From Rheum nobile (Eukaryota > Streptophyta > Magnoliopsida > Caryophyllales > Polygonaceae): a stretch of DNA of 64,000 bases. Positions 45,082 through 56,330 of the stretch are shown here, in pieces. The notes under the pieces were generated by a model. It made no database searches, had not been told where the DNA came from, and was given only the letters and a program-made list of their open reading frames with translations. A program made the translations under genes and the position numbers. The stretch lies in the NCBI GenBank assembly GCA_027886185.1, contig WOAB01000232.1:1054001-1118000 (forward strand), given 5' to 3'. The stretch's first letter is position 1, and every line of letters starts with the position of its first letter.

Positions 45082-47456
45082 TGTAACACCCCGTAATTTT
45101 TAAGGGTATTTTGAATTATTTTTTAAATTTTTCTTATGCCCGTATTGCTAGACGGATTTAATTCAGTGAGTCTCGGACCTTCTGAAGAGGGGTCTAAGCT
45201 CTGTAGAATTTTCCGAGCATTATATAATACAGTTGAGGTGTTTTCGGGGTTAATGTATCGTTAAAGTACGAATATATTTAACCCGGAGTTAAGAAATTTA
45301 ATCCAAACTAAGTTTGGATAAGAATTAAACGAAGTCGGCCAGAAACCGTGATTCACCGCGATCGGCCGCGATCGCGGTAATGCCTTTTGCAGAGGCGGTC
45401 GTCTTCCTCGTGTGGCGGTTACTGTAGCTCTGTTTTTGGGATATTTTTGGGCAGGCCAAGTGGGCAGCCAACTGGCCCTTCGCCTTTGTCCCCTTGTTCC
45501 CTTGGAGGTGGTCGGATTGGGCTATAAAAGGAGGTGAAACCCGGAGCCAAGAGCTCTCTTCTTCTTCCTTCTTCTTCCTCCTCTGTTTTCCTCTGTTTTC
45601 TCCATTAAAACCGAGCTTGTGAGCTTCGTGTGTGGGAGATTTCGAGTGTCTCTTGAGTTGAGAAGGTGCTCTTGAGTGTTGTGTGAAGCTTTGTGGTGTT
45701 GGGAGATCGAACCATAGACAAATCGAAGGCAAACAAATCGGTTTGGGTAAGAAATTCTCCATGGGAGTTGTCGAGCTTCGCCACTGTCAGGCCACACGAA
45801 AACCGCGATTGGCCGCGACTTACCGCGATCGCGGTATTTGCGTCCGAAGTTGTGTGTCTTGTGGTTTAGCTTTGGGCTTGGCTCATTTCCTTTGATTTCT
45901 TCTTGTATTCTTTTAGATTCATATATAAGTGTATTGAATCTAACTTAGGGTCTTGTTATGGGCCATTTCTTAGGGATTTATTATCCAAGATTTGCTCCAG
46001 TTTCAGATCCAGGAACTAGACGTTCCTCTGCTTGGTTCGAGCTTGTCGGATTTAAGGCAAGTGGCGGTTCGCTCTTGCTCATCATTCCATACTTTCATTA
46101 ATTATCAATTGTTTGTTGTTAATTAATTTGGGATGATTGTTAATTATGTTGGAATTGTTGATAACGTTATGTGATTAAAAAGAAGACATTATACTAGGTT
46201 GTATATTTTGCTAGAACCGACGCTAGTCTATTCTAGATTTGTGCAGGTGAAGGCCGTAAGGGACTTTGATGTGATTTATTATGTGTGTTTAGATTATTAA
46301 ATCTAGGGTGTTTGCCAGGTGGGCATAGATATGGATAGTTGTGTAGGTTGGGCCGTGATGGCTCTGTGTGGTGTGTTTGTGTGTTTAACTGTGTAGTTAG
46401 CACGAGTATTCGTAGGGACAATGGATGGAGGTCCGGTCGTCTCTTTATAATAAATTGGTGAGTCATGACTAACTTCTATACTCGAGTGGAGTAAGAAGTG
46501 GTGCACTCTGCAGGTGTCACAACCCGGTTCGATATGTGTTTCGCGAGTGGCGGACATGTATGTAAAAGCTTGTAACGTGATGTGGTGTGTGGTCATTTAA
46601 ATAAGATACGTGCCATGAGTATGCATATAATGAAAATGCCTTGACCATATTATTAAAGTGCCGTATGAGTAAGCACTTATTTAAAATGTTTGGCGAGTAG
46701 TGCAGCTAGGCGCTAGTGCAGCTAGGAAAAGCTCGTCTTAGTTGTAAATCGCTCGTATGCGATACTTGTGTGATGTGGTTGTGTGTGTTTGGATATGTTT
46801 TCCAACATTTGTTATCATGTTTCCTATAAGGCTCATTTCATTTTGGAGTCTTCTTTTGGTGATTGATTACTGTGAGACTCGATCTCCAGAATCTTCTCTT
46901 GTGCATACCCTTTTGTTATTCCAGTAGGAGTATGATGGTTGACTAGCGTACTCGGTTATTATTCGAGGGACGATGAGTCTAACCTAATGCGACTGCTTCG
47001 AACCACTTTGCTTTGTGTCCTTGCTAGTCTATTCATTTAGACTAACCAGCCGTTATATTCCTTGCATGGTTGGCTGGTGTCATCCGTTCGATTCGGCACA
47101 TCAGGTGTGTTGCTGTTCAGTGAAGGCTAGAAGCGACTATGAAGATGAACGGTGTTTTGTTTTCGACAACTTGTCTTGTCGCTTTGTGTTTAAAACGATT
47201 TCCGCTGTGCTATTTTGTATTTTGTTTATAAGTCTTCCGTTGTAAATTCTGATTTTTGTATTGATGATGTATTTGGGTCGTTTTTGGAATCGTGTAATTC
47301 CGCGACCATGTGGTTTAATAAAAGTTACGATTTTAGTATTATAACTGTGTTTTAAGTCAGTTATGACGTCGGAAAAGCCTGGGGTGACTTCGGGGTTTAC
47401 GTCCGGGGTCATCGGCAGTAACGCTTTCAAATGGGGTTAAATTTGGGGGTGTTACA
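45082..47456 (+). repeat. LTR A (left) of the nested gag-only element
   Basis: 2,375 bp, unusually long against a 2,067-bp internal region. TATA box TATAAAAG at 45523-45530. Two GC-rich blocks with CGCGATCG-type palindromes flank the promoter at about 45352-45379 and 45803-45837. No protein is encoded. Confidence 0.93.
45523..45530 (+). promoter_or_regulatory. TATA box in LTR A (repeated at 49965-49972 and 54407-54414)
   Basis: TATAAAAG followed by a CT-rich leader (CTCTTCTTCTTCC), a strong plant core-promoter arrangement, conserved in all three LTRs. Confidence 0.75.
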
Positions 47457-47460
47457 AAAA

Positions 47461-47472
47461 TGGTATCAGAGC
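47461..47472 (+). promoter_or_regulatory. Primer-binding site (initiator tRNA-Met), first unit
   Basis: TGGTATCAGAGC, four bases after LTR A, is the classical initiator tRNA-Met site. The second unit has it at 51903-51914. Confidence 0.9.
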
Positions 47473-47834
47473 TAAAATGTTTTCCAAGAGCTCTGAATTT
47501 TTCAAATAAAAAGCCGTTCATAGTCGTGCCTTCTACAGTCTGACATGGAAGTTTGCTTCTGTGTCTAGAAAGACTAAGATTCTCTGTTTGTCACCCGTAG
47601 TTGAGGGTGCATTTTGTTCTATTCTGAAGGACTCGGAAGAAGTCGAGGTGGTTTTGCCATCTCCAGTTAGACTTGAGTTTTCAGTTCTCTTGTCAGGATT
47701 TGAGGTTGTAGAACCTAAGTATTCCAGTTTGGTGTTCATCTAGGAACGTTACCAAGTTGATCTATTCCAAGTGACTTTATCATGATAAGTATTATGGAAA
47801 AGATATTAATACTTGGAATTTGATCGGTAAACAG

Positions 47835-49160
47835 ATGGTGAATACAAGGAATACCATACGCGCTAGTGCTGGGCCAAGCAATCCAAGGCCAATCATAAGG
47901 GACGACCTGAACCGTGTAGAAGAACACGAGTCAATGTCACAGAATAATCCGGGAGGCAATGGCCAAGCTACGGCCAACGCTCCAGTAGTTTTTGATGCAG
48001 CAACTGTTACAGCTATTCGGGAGATAATGATGCAAGTACTCGCCGAGGCTAGGCAACCTGTCGTACCACAGGCACAAGCTGTGCCGATTCCCCCAATGGT
48101 TCCTAGATTTGAGGAGCCAGCTGTTTATGCACACAGAGAAGAAGCGGTCAGGAATAGGGGTGATTATGGTCGAGTGTTGAAGACCATTAACTCTTTGAGA
48201 CCTGACCATTATGATGGAAAAAGAGAACCAGTCAAAGCGGCTCATTGGTTTTCCCACATGGAGCGGTTGTTCCGCAATGTTGAGTGCACCGAGGCTAAGA
48301 AGGTGCAAATAGCTTCTCTTCAGTTGAAAGAAGAAGCTAGTGAATGGTGGGAGAACACTGGGTTGGCTGATCGAGTTGATTTGAACTGGGCTATGTTCAA
48401 GACGAAGATGATGGACCGTTTCTTTTCCCGAGCTATGAGGGACGAGAAGCACAAGGAGTTTATGCATCCAGAGATAGAGGGATTGAAAGTCACTGAGCTT
48501 GTGACTAAGTTCAATCACTTGTTGCAATACGCTGGGTCAGATGTAACCAGCGAGGAGCAGAAGATCTGGCACTTCCATGAGTGGATGGGTCCAGACATTA
48601 AGCCACTGATGGTGCGTCACGGATGTTCTACTTTGGAGCAATACGTGGATGCAGCCTACAAGCTGGAAGTGACTCTAGAGGAGTCAACCAAGAAGAGGAA
48701 TCACCAGAAGTTGGTGCAAGAACAATCTCAGACGAGCGGATTTAAACGTCCTGCGCCACCGTCTAACCTTGCTAAGTCAAGCAAGGTAAAGATAGAGATG
48801 ACTCAAGGAGGGTCGACACAACGATCTGGTCAGGACCAGGGTTTGATCCGATGTTTCAATTGTGGTGCCGTTGGGCACAGGAGCAGTATGTGCCAAAAGG
48901 AAAGGAAAGCATGCTTTGGCTGTGGAAAGTTTGGGCACATGCAGGAGTTTTGTTGGCAGGGAAGGCAAAGAGGACTGGAGTCGCAGCAAGGGCCTGCTAA
49001 TCAGAGTAACCGGCCTGAGTATAAACTGGTTGAGGCTCCAAATCCTTCGATGCAGACAACTGCACAGAATAAAGGGAAGGCTCCAGTAGCTTCTGGAAGT
49101 CAAGGTCAACGTCTTTACATGATGCGTGAGGCGGATGGATCTGATTTTCCATTTGCTTAA
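47835..49160 (+). CDS. Gag polyprotein of the nested element, unit 1 (intact)
   Basis: Gag binds RNA and assembles the particle in which reverse transcription occurs. Start chosen at MVNTRNTIRASAG (47835), the usual chromovirus Gag N-terminus; an in-frame ATG at 47820 would add five residues. The capsid domain runs from about residue 105 (HYDGKREPVKAAHWFSHMER) through EASEWWENTG and WAMFKTKMMDRFF to about 280. Two CCHC zinc knuckles follow, CFNCGAVGHRSSMC and CFGCGKFGHMQEFC. The frame ends at TAA 49158-49160 after DGSDFPFA. It is fully open, in contrast to the broken chromovirus around it. Nothing downstream encodes an enzyme, so RT and integrase must come from a relative. Confidence 0.9.
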   Translation: MVNTRNTIRASAGPSNPRPIIRDDLNRVEEHESMSQNNPGGNGQATANAPVVFDAATVTAIREIMMQVLAEARQPVVPQAQAVPIPPMVPRFEEPAVYAHREEAVRNRGDYGRVLKTINSLRPDHYDGKREPVKAAHWFSHMERLFRNVECTEAKKVQIASLQLKEEASEWWENTGLADRVDLNWAMFKTKMMDRFFSRAMRDEKHKEFMHPEIEGLKVTELVTKFNHLLQYAGSDVTSEEQKIWHFHEWMGPDIKPLMVRHGCSTLEQYVDAAYKLEVTLEESTKKRNHQKLVQEQSQTSGFKRPAPPSNLAKSSKVKIEMTQGGSTQRSGQDQGLIRCFNCGAVGHRSSMCQKERKACFGCGKFGHMQEFCWQGRQRGLESQQGPANQSNRPEYKLVEAPNPSMQTTAQNKGKAPVASGSQGQRLYMMREADGSDFPFA

Positions 49161-49184
49161 AGCTTTCTACTTTTATGGTAGGTT

Positions 49185-49259
49185 GTAGATTTGGGTGTTA
49201 CCCAGTCTTTTGTTATGGACAATTGTGTTAGTAAGTTTAAGTACGCAGCAATGTTGTAA
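49185..49259 (+). pseudogene. Relic of the aspartic protease active-site region, unit 1
   Basis: A 24-codon frame reads VDLGVTQSFVMDNCVSKF, which lines up with the chromovirus protease signature DSGATxSFVS...; the catalytic DSG has become DLG. It lies 25 bp after the Gag stop, where protease begins in autonomous relatives. The same sequence is at 53627-53701 in unit 2. Confidence 0.6.
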
Positions 49260-49345
49260 AACTTTTGTTGTAAATATTCTTGCTAATATAAATATTTGGT
49301 TTAAACCAAGCGTTTGTCAGATGTCTCGATTACCATTCAGGGTGA

Positions 49346-49507
49346 AGTTTGAGACAGCTGCGTAGCAAGGTGGTACCTTTGGTACGAGTTTTGTGCTCCA
49401 AGTTAGAAACCGAAGAGGTTACTTGGGAGACTGAGACGGGTGTACTTAGATACTTTCCCTACTTGTTGTCGGCCTTGATTGATGCAAGTTTCGGGGTCGA
49501 AACTTAA
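49346..49507 (+). pseudogene. Relic of the integrase/chromodomain C-terminus, unit 1
   Basis: A frame of 53 codons ending TAA 49505-49507 reads RQLRSKVVPLVRVLCSKLET, then EEVTWETETGVLRYFPYL. Tekay/Del-type chromovirus polyproteins end with this kind of chromodomain tail (IPLVKVLW...EEATWE). It therefore marks the 3' end of a deleted pol. Unit 2 has the copy at 53788-53949. Confidence 0.75.
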
Positions 49508-49510
49508 AAT

Positions 49511-49523
49511 AAGGGGGTAGTAA
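49511..49523 (+). promoter_or_regulatory. Polypurine tract of unit 1 (unit 2: 53953-53965)
   Basis: AAGGGGGTAGTAA directly precedes the LTR start TGTAACA. Confidence 0.75.
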
Positions 49524-51898
49524 TGTAACACCCCGTAATTTTTAAGGGTATTTTGAATTATTTTTTAAATTTTTCTTATGCCCGTATTGCTAGACGGATT
49601 TAATTCAGTGAGTCTCGGACCTTCTGAAGAGGGGTCTAAGCTCTGTAGAATTTTCCGAGCATTATATAATACAGTTGAGGTGTTTTCGGGGTTAATGTAT
49701 CGTTAAAGTACGAATATATTTAACCCGGAGTTAAGAAATTTAATCCAAACTAAGTTTGGATAAGAATTAAATGAAGTCGGCCAGAAACCGTGATTCACCG
49801 CGATCGGCCGCGATCGCGGTAATGCCTTTTGCAGAGGCGGTCGTCTTCCTCGCGTGGCGGTTACTGTAGCTCTGTTTTTGGGATATTTTTGGGCAGGCCA
49901 AGTGGGCAGCCAACTGGCCCTTCGCCTTTGTCCCCTTGTTCCCTTGGAGGTGGTCGGATTGGGCTATAAAAGGAGGTGAAACCCGGAGCCAAGAGCTCTC
50001 TTCTTCTTCCTTCTTCTTCCTCCTCTGTTTTCCTCTGTTTTCTCCATTAAAACCGAGCTTGTGAGCTTCGTGTGTGGGAGATTTCGAGTGTCTCTTGAGT
50101 TGAGAAGGTGCTCTTGAGTGTTGTGTGAAGCTTTGTGGTGTTGGGAGATCGAACCATAGACAAATCGAAGGCAAACAAATCGGTTTGGGTAAGAAATTCT
50201 CCATGGGAGCTGTCGAGCTTCGCCACTGTCAGGCCACACGAAAACCGCGACTGGCCGCGACTTACCGCGATCGCGGTATTTGCGTCCGAAGTTGTGTGTC
50301 TTGTGGTTTAGCTTTGGGCTTGGCTCGTTTCCTTTGATTTCTTCTTGTATTCTTTTAGATTCATATATAAGTGTATTGAATCTAACTTAGGGTCTTGTTA
50401 TGGGCCATTTCTTAGGGATTTATTATCCAAGATTTGCTCCAGTTTCAGATCCAGGAACTAGACGTTCCTCTGCTTGGTTCGAGCTTGTCGGATTTAAGGC
50501 AAGTGGCGGTTCGCTCTTGCTCATCATTCCATACTTTCATTAATTATCAATTGTTTGTTGTTAATTAATTTGGGATGATTGTTAATTATGTTGGAATTGT
50601 TGATAACGTTATGTGATTAAAAAGAAGACATTATACTAGGTTGTATATTTTGCTAGAACCGACGCTAGTCTATTCTAGATTTGTGCAGGTGAAGGCCGTA
50701 AGGGACTTTGATGTGATTTATTATGTGTGTTTAGATTATTAAATCTAGGGTGTTTGCCAGGTGGGCATAGATATGGATAGTTGTGTAGGTTGGGCCGTGA
50801 TGGCTCTGTGTGGTGTGTTTGTGTGTTTAACTGTGTAGTTAGCACGAGTATTCGTAGGGACAATGGATGGAGGTCCGGTCGTCTCTTTATAATAAATTGG
50901 TGAGTCATGACTAACTTCTATACTCGAGTGGAGTAAGAAGTGGTGCACTCTGCAGGTGTCACAACCCGGTTCGATATGTGTTTCGCGAGTGGCGGACATG
51001 TATGTAAAAGCTTGTAACGTGATGTGGTGTGTGGTCATTTAAATAAGATATGTGCCATGAGTATGCATATAATGAAAATGCCTTGACCATATTATTAAAG
51101 TGCCGTATGAGTAAGCACTTATTTAAAATGTTTGGCGAGTAGTGCAGCTAGGCGCTAGTGCAGCTAGGAAAAGCTCGTCTTAGTTGTAAATCGCTCGTAT
51201 GCGATACTTGTGTGATGTGGTTGTGTGTGTTTGGATATGTTTTCCAACATTTGTTATCATGTTTCCTATAAGGCTCATTTCATTTTGGAGTCTTCTTTTG
51301 GTGATTGATTACTGTGAGACTCGATCTCCAGAATCTTCTCTTGTGCATACCCTTTTGTTATTCCAGTAGGAGTATGATGGTTGACTAGCGTACTCGGTTA
51401 TTATTCGAGGGACGATGAGTCTAACCTAATGCGACTGCTTCGAACCACTTTGCTTTGTGTCCTTGCTAGTCTATTCATTTAGACTAACCAGCCGTTATAT
51501 TCCTTGCATGGTTGGCTGGTGTCATCCGTTCGATTCGGCACATCAGGTGTGTTGCTGTTCAGTGAAGGCTAGAAGCGACTATGAAGATGAACGGTGTTTT
51601 GTTTTCGACAACTTGTCTTGTCGCTTTGTGTTTAAAACGATTTCCGCTGTGCTATTTTGTATTTTGTTTATAAGTCTTCCGTTGTAAATTCTGATTTTTG
51701 TATTGATGATGTATTTGGGTCGTTTTTGGAATCGTGTAATTCCGCGACCATGTGGTTTAATAAAAGTTACGATTTTAGTATTATAACTGTGTTTTAAGTC
51801 AGTTATGACGTCGGAAAAGCCTGGGGTGACTTCGGGGTTTACGTCCGGGGTCATCGGCAGTAACGCTTTCAAATGGGGTTAAATTTGGGGGTGTTACA
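49524..51898 (+). repeat. LTR B (middle), chimeric
   Basis: 2,375 bp. At five diagnostic positions in its first 810 bp (49772, 49853, 50210, 50251, 50327) it matches LTR C and not LTR A. At eleven positions from 50436 onward it matches LTR A and not LTR C. One private change lies at about 51050. Confidence 0.93.
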
Positions 51899-52276
51899 AA
51901 AATGGTATCAGAGCTAAAATGTTTTCCAAGAGCTCTGAATTTTTCAAATAAAAAGCCGTTCATAGTCGTGCCTTCTACAGTCTGACATGGAAGTTTGCTT
52001 CTGTGTCTAGAAAGACTAAGATTCTCTGTTTGTCACCCGTAGTTGAGGGTGCATTTTGTTCTATTCTGAAGGACTCGGAAGAAGTCGAGGTGGTTTTGCC
52101 ATCTCCAGTTAGACTTGAGTTTTCAGTTCTCTTGTCAGGATTTGAGGTTGTAGAACCTAAGTATTCCAGTTTGGTGTTCATCTAGGAACGTTACCAAGTT
52201 GATCTATTCCAAGTGACTTTATCATGATAAGTATTATGGAAAAGATATTAATACTTGGAATTTGATCGGTAAACAG

Positions 52277-53602
52277 ATGGTGAATACAAGGAATACCATA
52301 CGCGCTAGTGCTGGGCCAAGCAATCCAAGGCCAATCATAAGGGACGACCTGAACCGTGTAGAAGAACACGAGTCAATGTCACAGAATAATCCGGGAGGCA
52401 ATGGCCAAGCTACGGCCAACGCTCCAGTAGTTTTTGATGCAGCAACTGTTACAGCTATTCGGGAGATAATGATGCAAGTACTCGCCGAGGCTAGGCAACC
52501 TGTCGTACCACAGGCACAAGCTGTGCCGATTCCCCCAATGGTTCCTAGATTTGAGGAGCCAGCTGTTTATGCACACAGAGAAGAAGCGGTCAGGAATAGG
52601 GGTGATTATGGTCGAGTGTTGAAGACCATTAACTCTTTGAGACCTGACCATTATGATGGAAAAAGAGAACCAGTCAAAGCGGCTCATTGGTTTTCCCACA
52701 TGGAGCGGTTGTTCCGCAATGTTGAGTGCACCGAGGCTAAGAAGGTGCAAATAGCTTCTCTTCAGTTGAAAGAAGAAGCTAGTGAATGGTGGGAGAACAC
52801 TGGGTTGGCTGATCGAGTTGATTTGAACTGGGCTATGTTCAAGACGAAGATGATGGACCGTTTCTTTTCCCGAGCTATGAGGGACGAGAAGCACAAGGAG
52901 TTTATGCATCCAGAGATAGAGGGATTGAAAGTCACTGAGCTTGTGACTAAGTTCAATCACTTGTTGCAATACGCTGGGTCAGATGTAACCAGCGAGGAGC
53001 AGAAGATCTGGCACTTCCATGAGTGGATGGGTCCAGACATTAAGCCACTGATGGTGCGTCACGGATGTTCTACTTTGGAGCAATACGTGGATGCAGCCTA
53101 CAAGCTGGAAGTGACTCTAGAGGAGTCAACCAAGAAGAGGAATCACCAGAAGTTGGTGCAAGAACAATCTCAGACGAGCGGATTTAAACGTCCTGCGCCA
53201 CCGTCTAACCTTGCTAAGTCAAGCAAGGTAAAGATAGAGATGACTCAAGGAGGGTCGACACAACGATCTGGTCAGGACCAGGGTTTGATCCGATGTTTCA
53301 ATTGTGGTGCCGTTGGGCACAGGAGCAGTATGTGCCAAAAGGAAAGGAAAGCATGCTTTGGCTGTGGAAAGTTTGGGCACATGCAGGAGTTTTGTTGGCA
53401 GGGAAGGCAAAGAGGACTGGAGTCGCAGCAAGGGCCTGCTAATCAGAGTAACCGGCCTGAGTATAAACTGGTTGAGGCTCCAAATCCTTCGATGCAGACA
53501 ACTGCACAGAATAAAGGGAAGGCTCCAGTAGCTTCTGGAAGTCAAGGTCAACGTCTTTACATGATGCGTGAGGCGGATGGATCTGATTTTCCATTTGCTT
53601 AA
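52277..53602 (+). CDS. Gag polyprotein of the nested element, unit 2 (intact)
   Basis: The predicted protein is the same as that of unit 1 over its whole length, with the same capsid domain and two CCHC knuckles. It lies exactly 4,442 bp downstream of unit 1. Identity of two long coding copies alongside diverged outer LTRs indicates that the second unit arose recently by duplication rather than by an independent insertion. Confidence 0.9.
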   Translation: MVNTRNTIRASAGPSNPRPIIRDDLNRVEEHESMSQNNPGGNGQATANAPVVFDAATVTAIREIMMQVLAEARQPVVPQAQAVPIPPMVPRFEEPAVYAHREEAVRNRGDYGRVLKTINSLRPDHYDGKREPVKAAHWFSHMERLFRNVECTEAKKVQIASLQLKEEASEWWENTGLADRVDLNWAMFKTKMMDRFFSRAMRDEKHKEFMHPEIEGLKVTELVTKFNHLLQYAGSDVTSEEQKIWHFHEWMGPDIKPLMVRHGCSTLEQYVDAAYKLEVTLEESTKKRNHQKLVQEQSQTSGFKRPAPPSNLAKSSKVKIEMTQGGSTQRSGQDQGLIRCFNCGAVGHRSSMCQKERKACFGCGKFGHMQEFCWQGRQRGLESQQGPANQSNRPEYKLVEAPNPSMQTTAQNKGKAPVASGSQGQRLYMMREADGSDFPFA

Positions 53603-53965
53603 AGCTTTCTACTTTTATGGTAGGTTGTAGATTTGGGTGTTACCCAGTCTTTTGTTATGGACAATTGTGTTAGTAAGTTTAAGTACGCAGCAATGTTGTA
53701 AAACTTTTGTTGTAAATATTCTTGCTAATATAAATATTTGGTTTAAACCAAGCGTTTGTCAGATGTCTCGATTACCATTCAGGGTGAAGTTTGAGACAGC
53801 TGCGTAGCAAGGTGGTACCTTTGGTACGAGTTTTGTGCTCCAAGTTAGAAACCGAAGAGGTTACTTGGGAGACTGAGACGGGTGTACTTAGATACTTTCC
53901 CTACTTGTTGTCGGCCTTGATTGATGCAAGTTTCGGGGTCGAAACTTAAAATAAGGGGGTAGTAA

Positions 53966-56330
53966 TGTAACACCCCGTAATTTTTAAGGGTATTTTGAAT
54001 TATTTTTTAAATTTTTCTTATGCCCGTATTGCTAGACGGATTTAATTCAGTGAGTCTCGGACCTTCTGAAGAGGGGTCTAAGCTCTGTAGAATTTTCCGA
54101 GCATTATATAATACAGTTGAGGTGTTTTCGGGGTTAATGTATCGTTAAAGTACGAATATATTTAACCCGGAGTTAAGAAATTTAATCCAAACTAAGTTTG
54201 GATAAGAATTAAATGAAGTCGGCCAGAAACCGTGATTCACCGCGATCGGCCGCGATCGCGGTAATGCCTTTTGCAGAGGCGGTCGTCTTCCTCGCGTGGC
54301 GGTTACTGTAGCTCTGTTTTTGGGATATTTTTGGGCAGGCCAAGTGGGCAGCCAACTGGCCCTTCGCCTTTGTCCCCTTGTTCCCTTGGAGGTGGTCGGA
54401 TTGGGCTATAAAAGGAGGTGAAACCCGGAGCCAAGAGCTCTCTTCTTCTTCCTCCTCTGTTTTCCTCTGTTTTCTCCATTAAAACCGAGCTTGTGAGCTT
54501 CGTGTGTGGGAGATTTCGAGTGTCTCTTGAGTTGAGAAGGTGCTCTTGAGTGTTGTGTGAAGCTTTGTGGTGTTGGGAGATCGAACCATAGACAAATCGA
54601 AGGCAAACAAATCGGTTTGGGTAAGAAATTCTCCATGGGAGCTGTCGAGCTTCGCCACTGTCAGGCCACACGAAAACTGCGACTGGCCGCGACTTACCGC
54701 GATCGCGGTATTTGCGTCCGAAGTTGTGTGTCTTGTGGTTTAGCTTTGGGCTTGGCTCGTTTCCTTTGATTTCTTCTTGTATTCTTTTAGATTCATATAT
54801 AAGTGTATTGAATCTAACTTAGGGTCTTGTTATGGGCCATTTCTTAGGGATTTATTATCCAAGATTTTCTCCAGTTTCAGATCCAGGAACTAGACGTTGC
54901 TCTGCTTGGTTCGAGCTTGTCGGATTTAAGGCAAGTGGCGGTTCGCTCTTGCTCATCATTCCATACTTTCATTAATTATCAATTGTTTGTTGTTAATTAA
55001 TTTGGGATGATTGTTAATTATGTTGGAATTGTTGATAACGTTATGTGATTAAAAAGAAGACATTATACTAGGTTGTATATTTTGCTAGAACCGACGCTAG
55101 TCTATTCTAGATTTGTGCAGGTGAAGGCCGTAAGGGACTTTGATGTGATTTATTATGTGTGTTTAGATTATTAAATCTAGGGTGTTTGCCAGGTGGGCAT
55201 AGATATGGATAGTTGTGTAGGTTGGGCCGTGATGGCTCTGTGTGGTGTGTTTGTGTGTTTAACTGTGTAGTTAGCACGAGTATTCGTAGGGACAATGGAT
55301 GGAGGTCCGGTCGTCTCTTTATAATAAATTGGTGAGTCATGACTAACTTCTATACTCGAGTGGAGTAAGAAGTGGTGCACTCTGCAGGTGTCACAACCCG
55401 GTTCGATATGTGTTTCGCGAGTGGCGGACATGTATGTAAAAGCTTGTAACGTGATGTGGTGTGTGGTCATTTAAATAAGATACGTGCCATGAGTATGCAC
55501 ATAATGAAAATGCCTTGACCATATTATTAAAGTGCCGTATGAGTAAGCACTTATTTAAAATGTTTGGCGAGTAGTGCAGTTAGGCGCTAGTGCAGCTAGG
55601 AAAAGCTCTTCTTAGTTGTAAATCGCTCGTATGCGATACTTGTGTGATGTGGTTGTGTGTGTTTGGATATGTTTTCCAACATTTGTTATCATGTTTCCTA
55701 TAAGGCTCATTTCATTTTGGAGTCTTCTTTTGGTGATTGATTACTGTGAGACTCGATATCCAGAATCTTCTCTTGTGCATACCCTTTTGTTATTCCAGTA
55801 GGAGTATGATGGTTGACTAGCGTACTTGGTTATTATTCGAGGGACGATGAGTCTAACCTAATGCGACTGCTTCGAACCACTTTGCTTTGTGTCCTTGCTA
55901 GTCTATTCATTTAGACTAACCAACCGTTATATTCCTTGCATGGTTGGCTGGTGTCATCCGTTCGATTCGGCACATCAGGTGTGTTGCTGTTCAGTGAAGG
56001 CTAGAAGCGACTATGAAGATGAACGGTGTTTCGTTTTCGACAACTTGTCTTGTCGCTTTGTGTTTAAAACGATTTCCACTGTGCTATTTTGTATTTTGTT
56101 TATAAGTCTTCCGTTGTAAATTCTGATTTTTGTATTGATGATGTATTTGGGTCGTTTTTGGAATCGTGTAATTCCGCGACCATGTGGTTTAATAAAAGTT
56201 ACGATTTTAGTATTATAAATGTGTTTTAAGTCAGTTATGACGTCGGAAAAGCCTGGGGTGACTTCGGGGTTTACGTCCGGGGTCATCGGCAGTAACGCTT
56301 TCAAATGGGGTTAAATTTGGGGGTGTTACA
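53966..56330 (+). repeat. LTR C (right) of the nested element
   Basis: 2,365 bp. It differs from LTR A by about 17 substitutions (0.7%) and a 10-bp deletion in the CT-rich leader just after the TATA box, where TTCTTCTTCC is present twice in A and B and once in C. Confidence 0.93.

Larger units (their letters stand above)
45082..56330 (+). mobile_element. Nested gag-only LTR retrotransposon (TR-GAG type), LTR-int-LTR-int-LTR
   Basis: Three LTRs (45082-47456, 49524-51898, 53966-56330) alternate with two internal regions of 2,067 bp; the period is 4,442 bp. The single outer target duplication CCTGC (45077-45081, 56331-56335) shows one insertion event, into the gag of the CRM-like element. LTR ends TGTAACACCCC / GGGGTGTTACA are 11-bp inverted repeats. 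Each internal region has an initiator-Met primer site, one intact Gag frame, remnants of pol and a polypurine tract, but no RT or integrase. This matches the TR-GAG class of plant non-autonomous elements, mobilised in trans. Confidence 0.92.

Noticed and set aside
46233..47430. Several 75-100 codon frames repeated in all three LTRs
   Set aside because: They recur only because the LTR is repeated; none has a known domain and LTRs are normally noncoding.
47937..48527. 196-codon minus-strand frame opposite Gag (and its copy at 52379-52969)
   Set aside because: Shadow of the intact Gag frame on the other strand; identical in both units because the units are duplicates.
45082..56330. Alternative reading of the 4.4-kb tandem repeat as a satellite or an assembly collapse artefact
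   Set aside because: Unit borders coincide exactly with LTR ends, primer sites and polypurine tracts, a single outer TSD is present, and the middle LTR carries a patterned mix of A and C alleles that a simple assembly duplication would not create.
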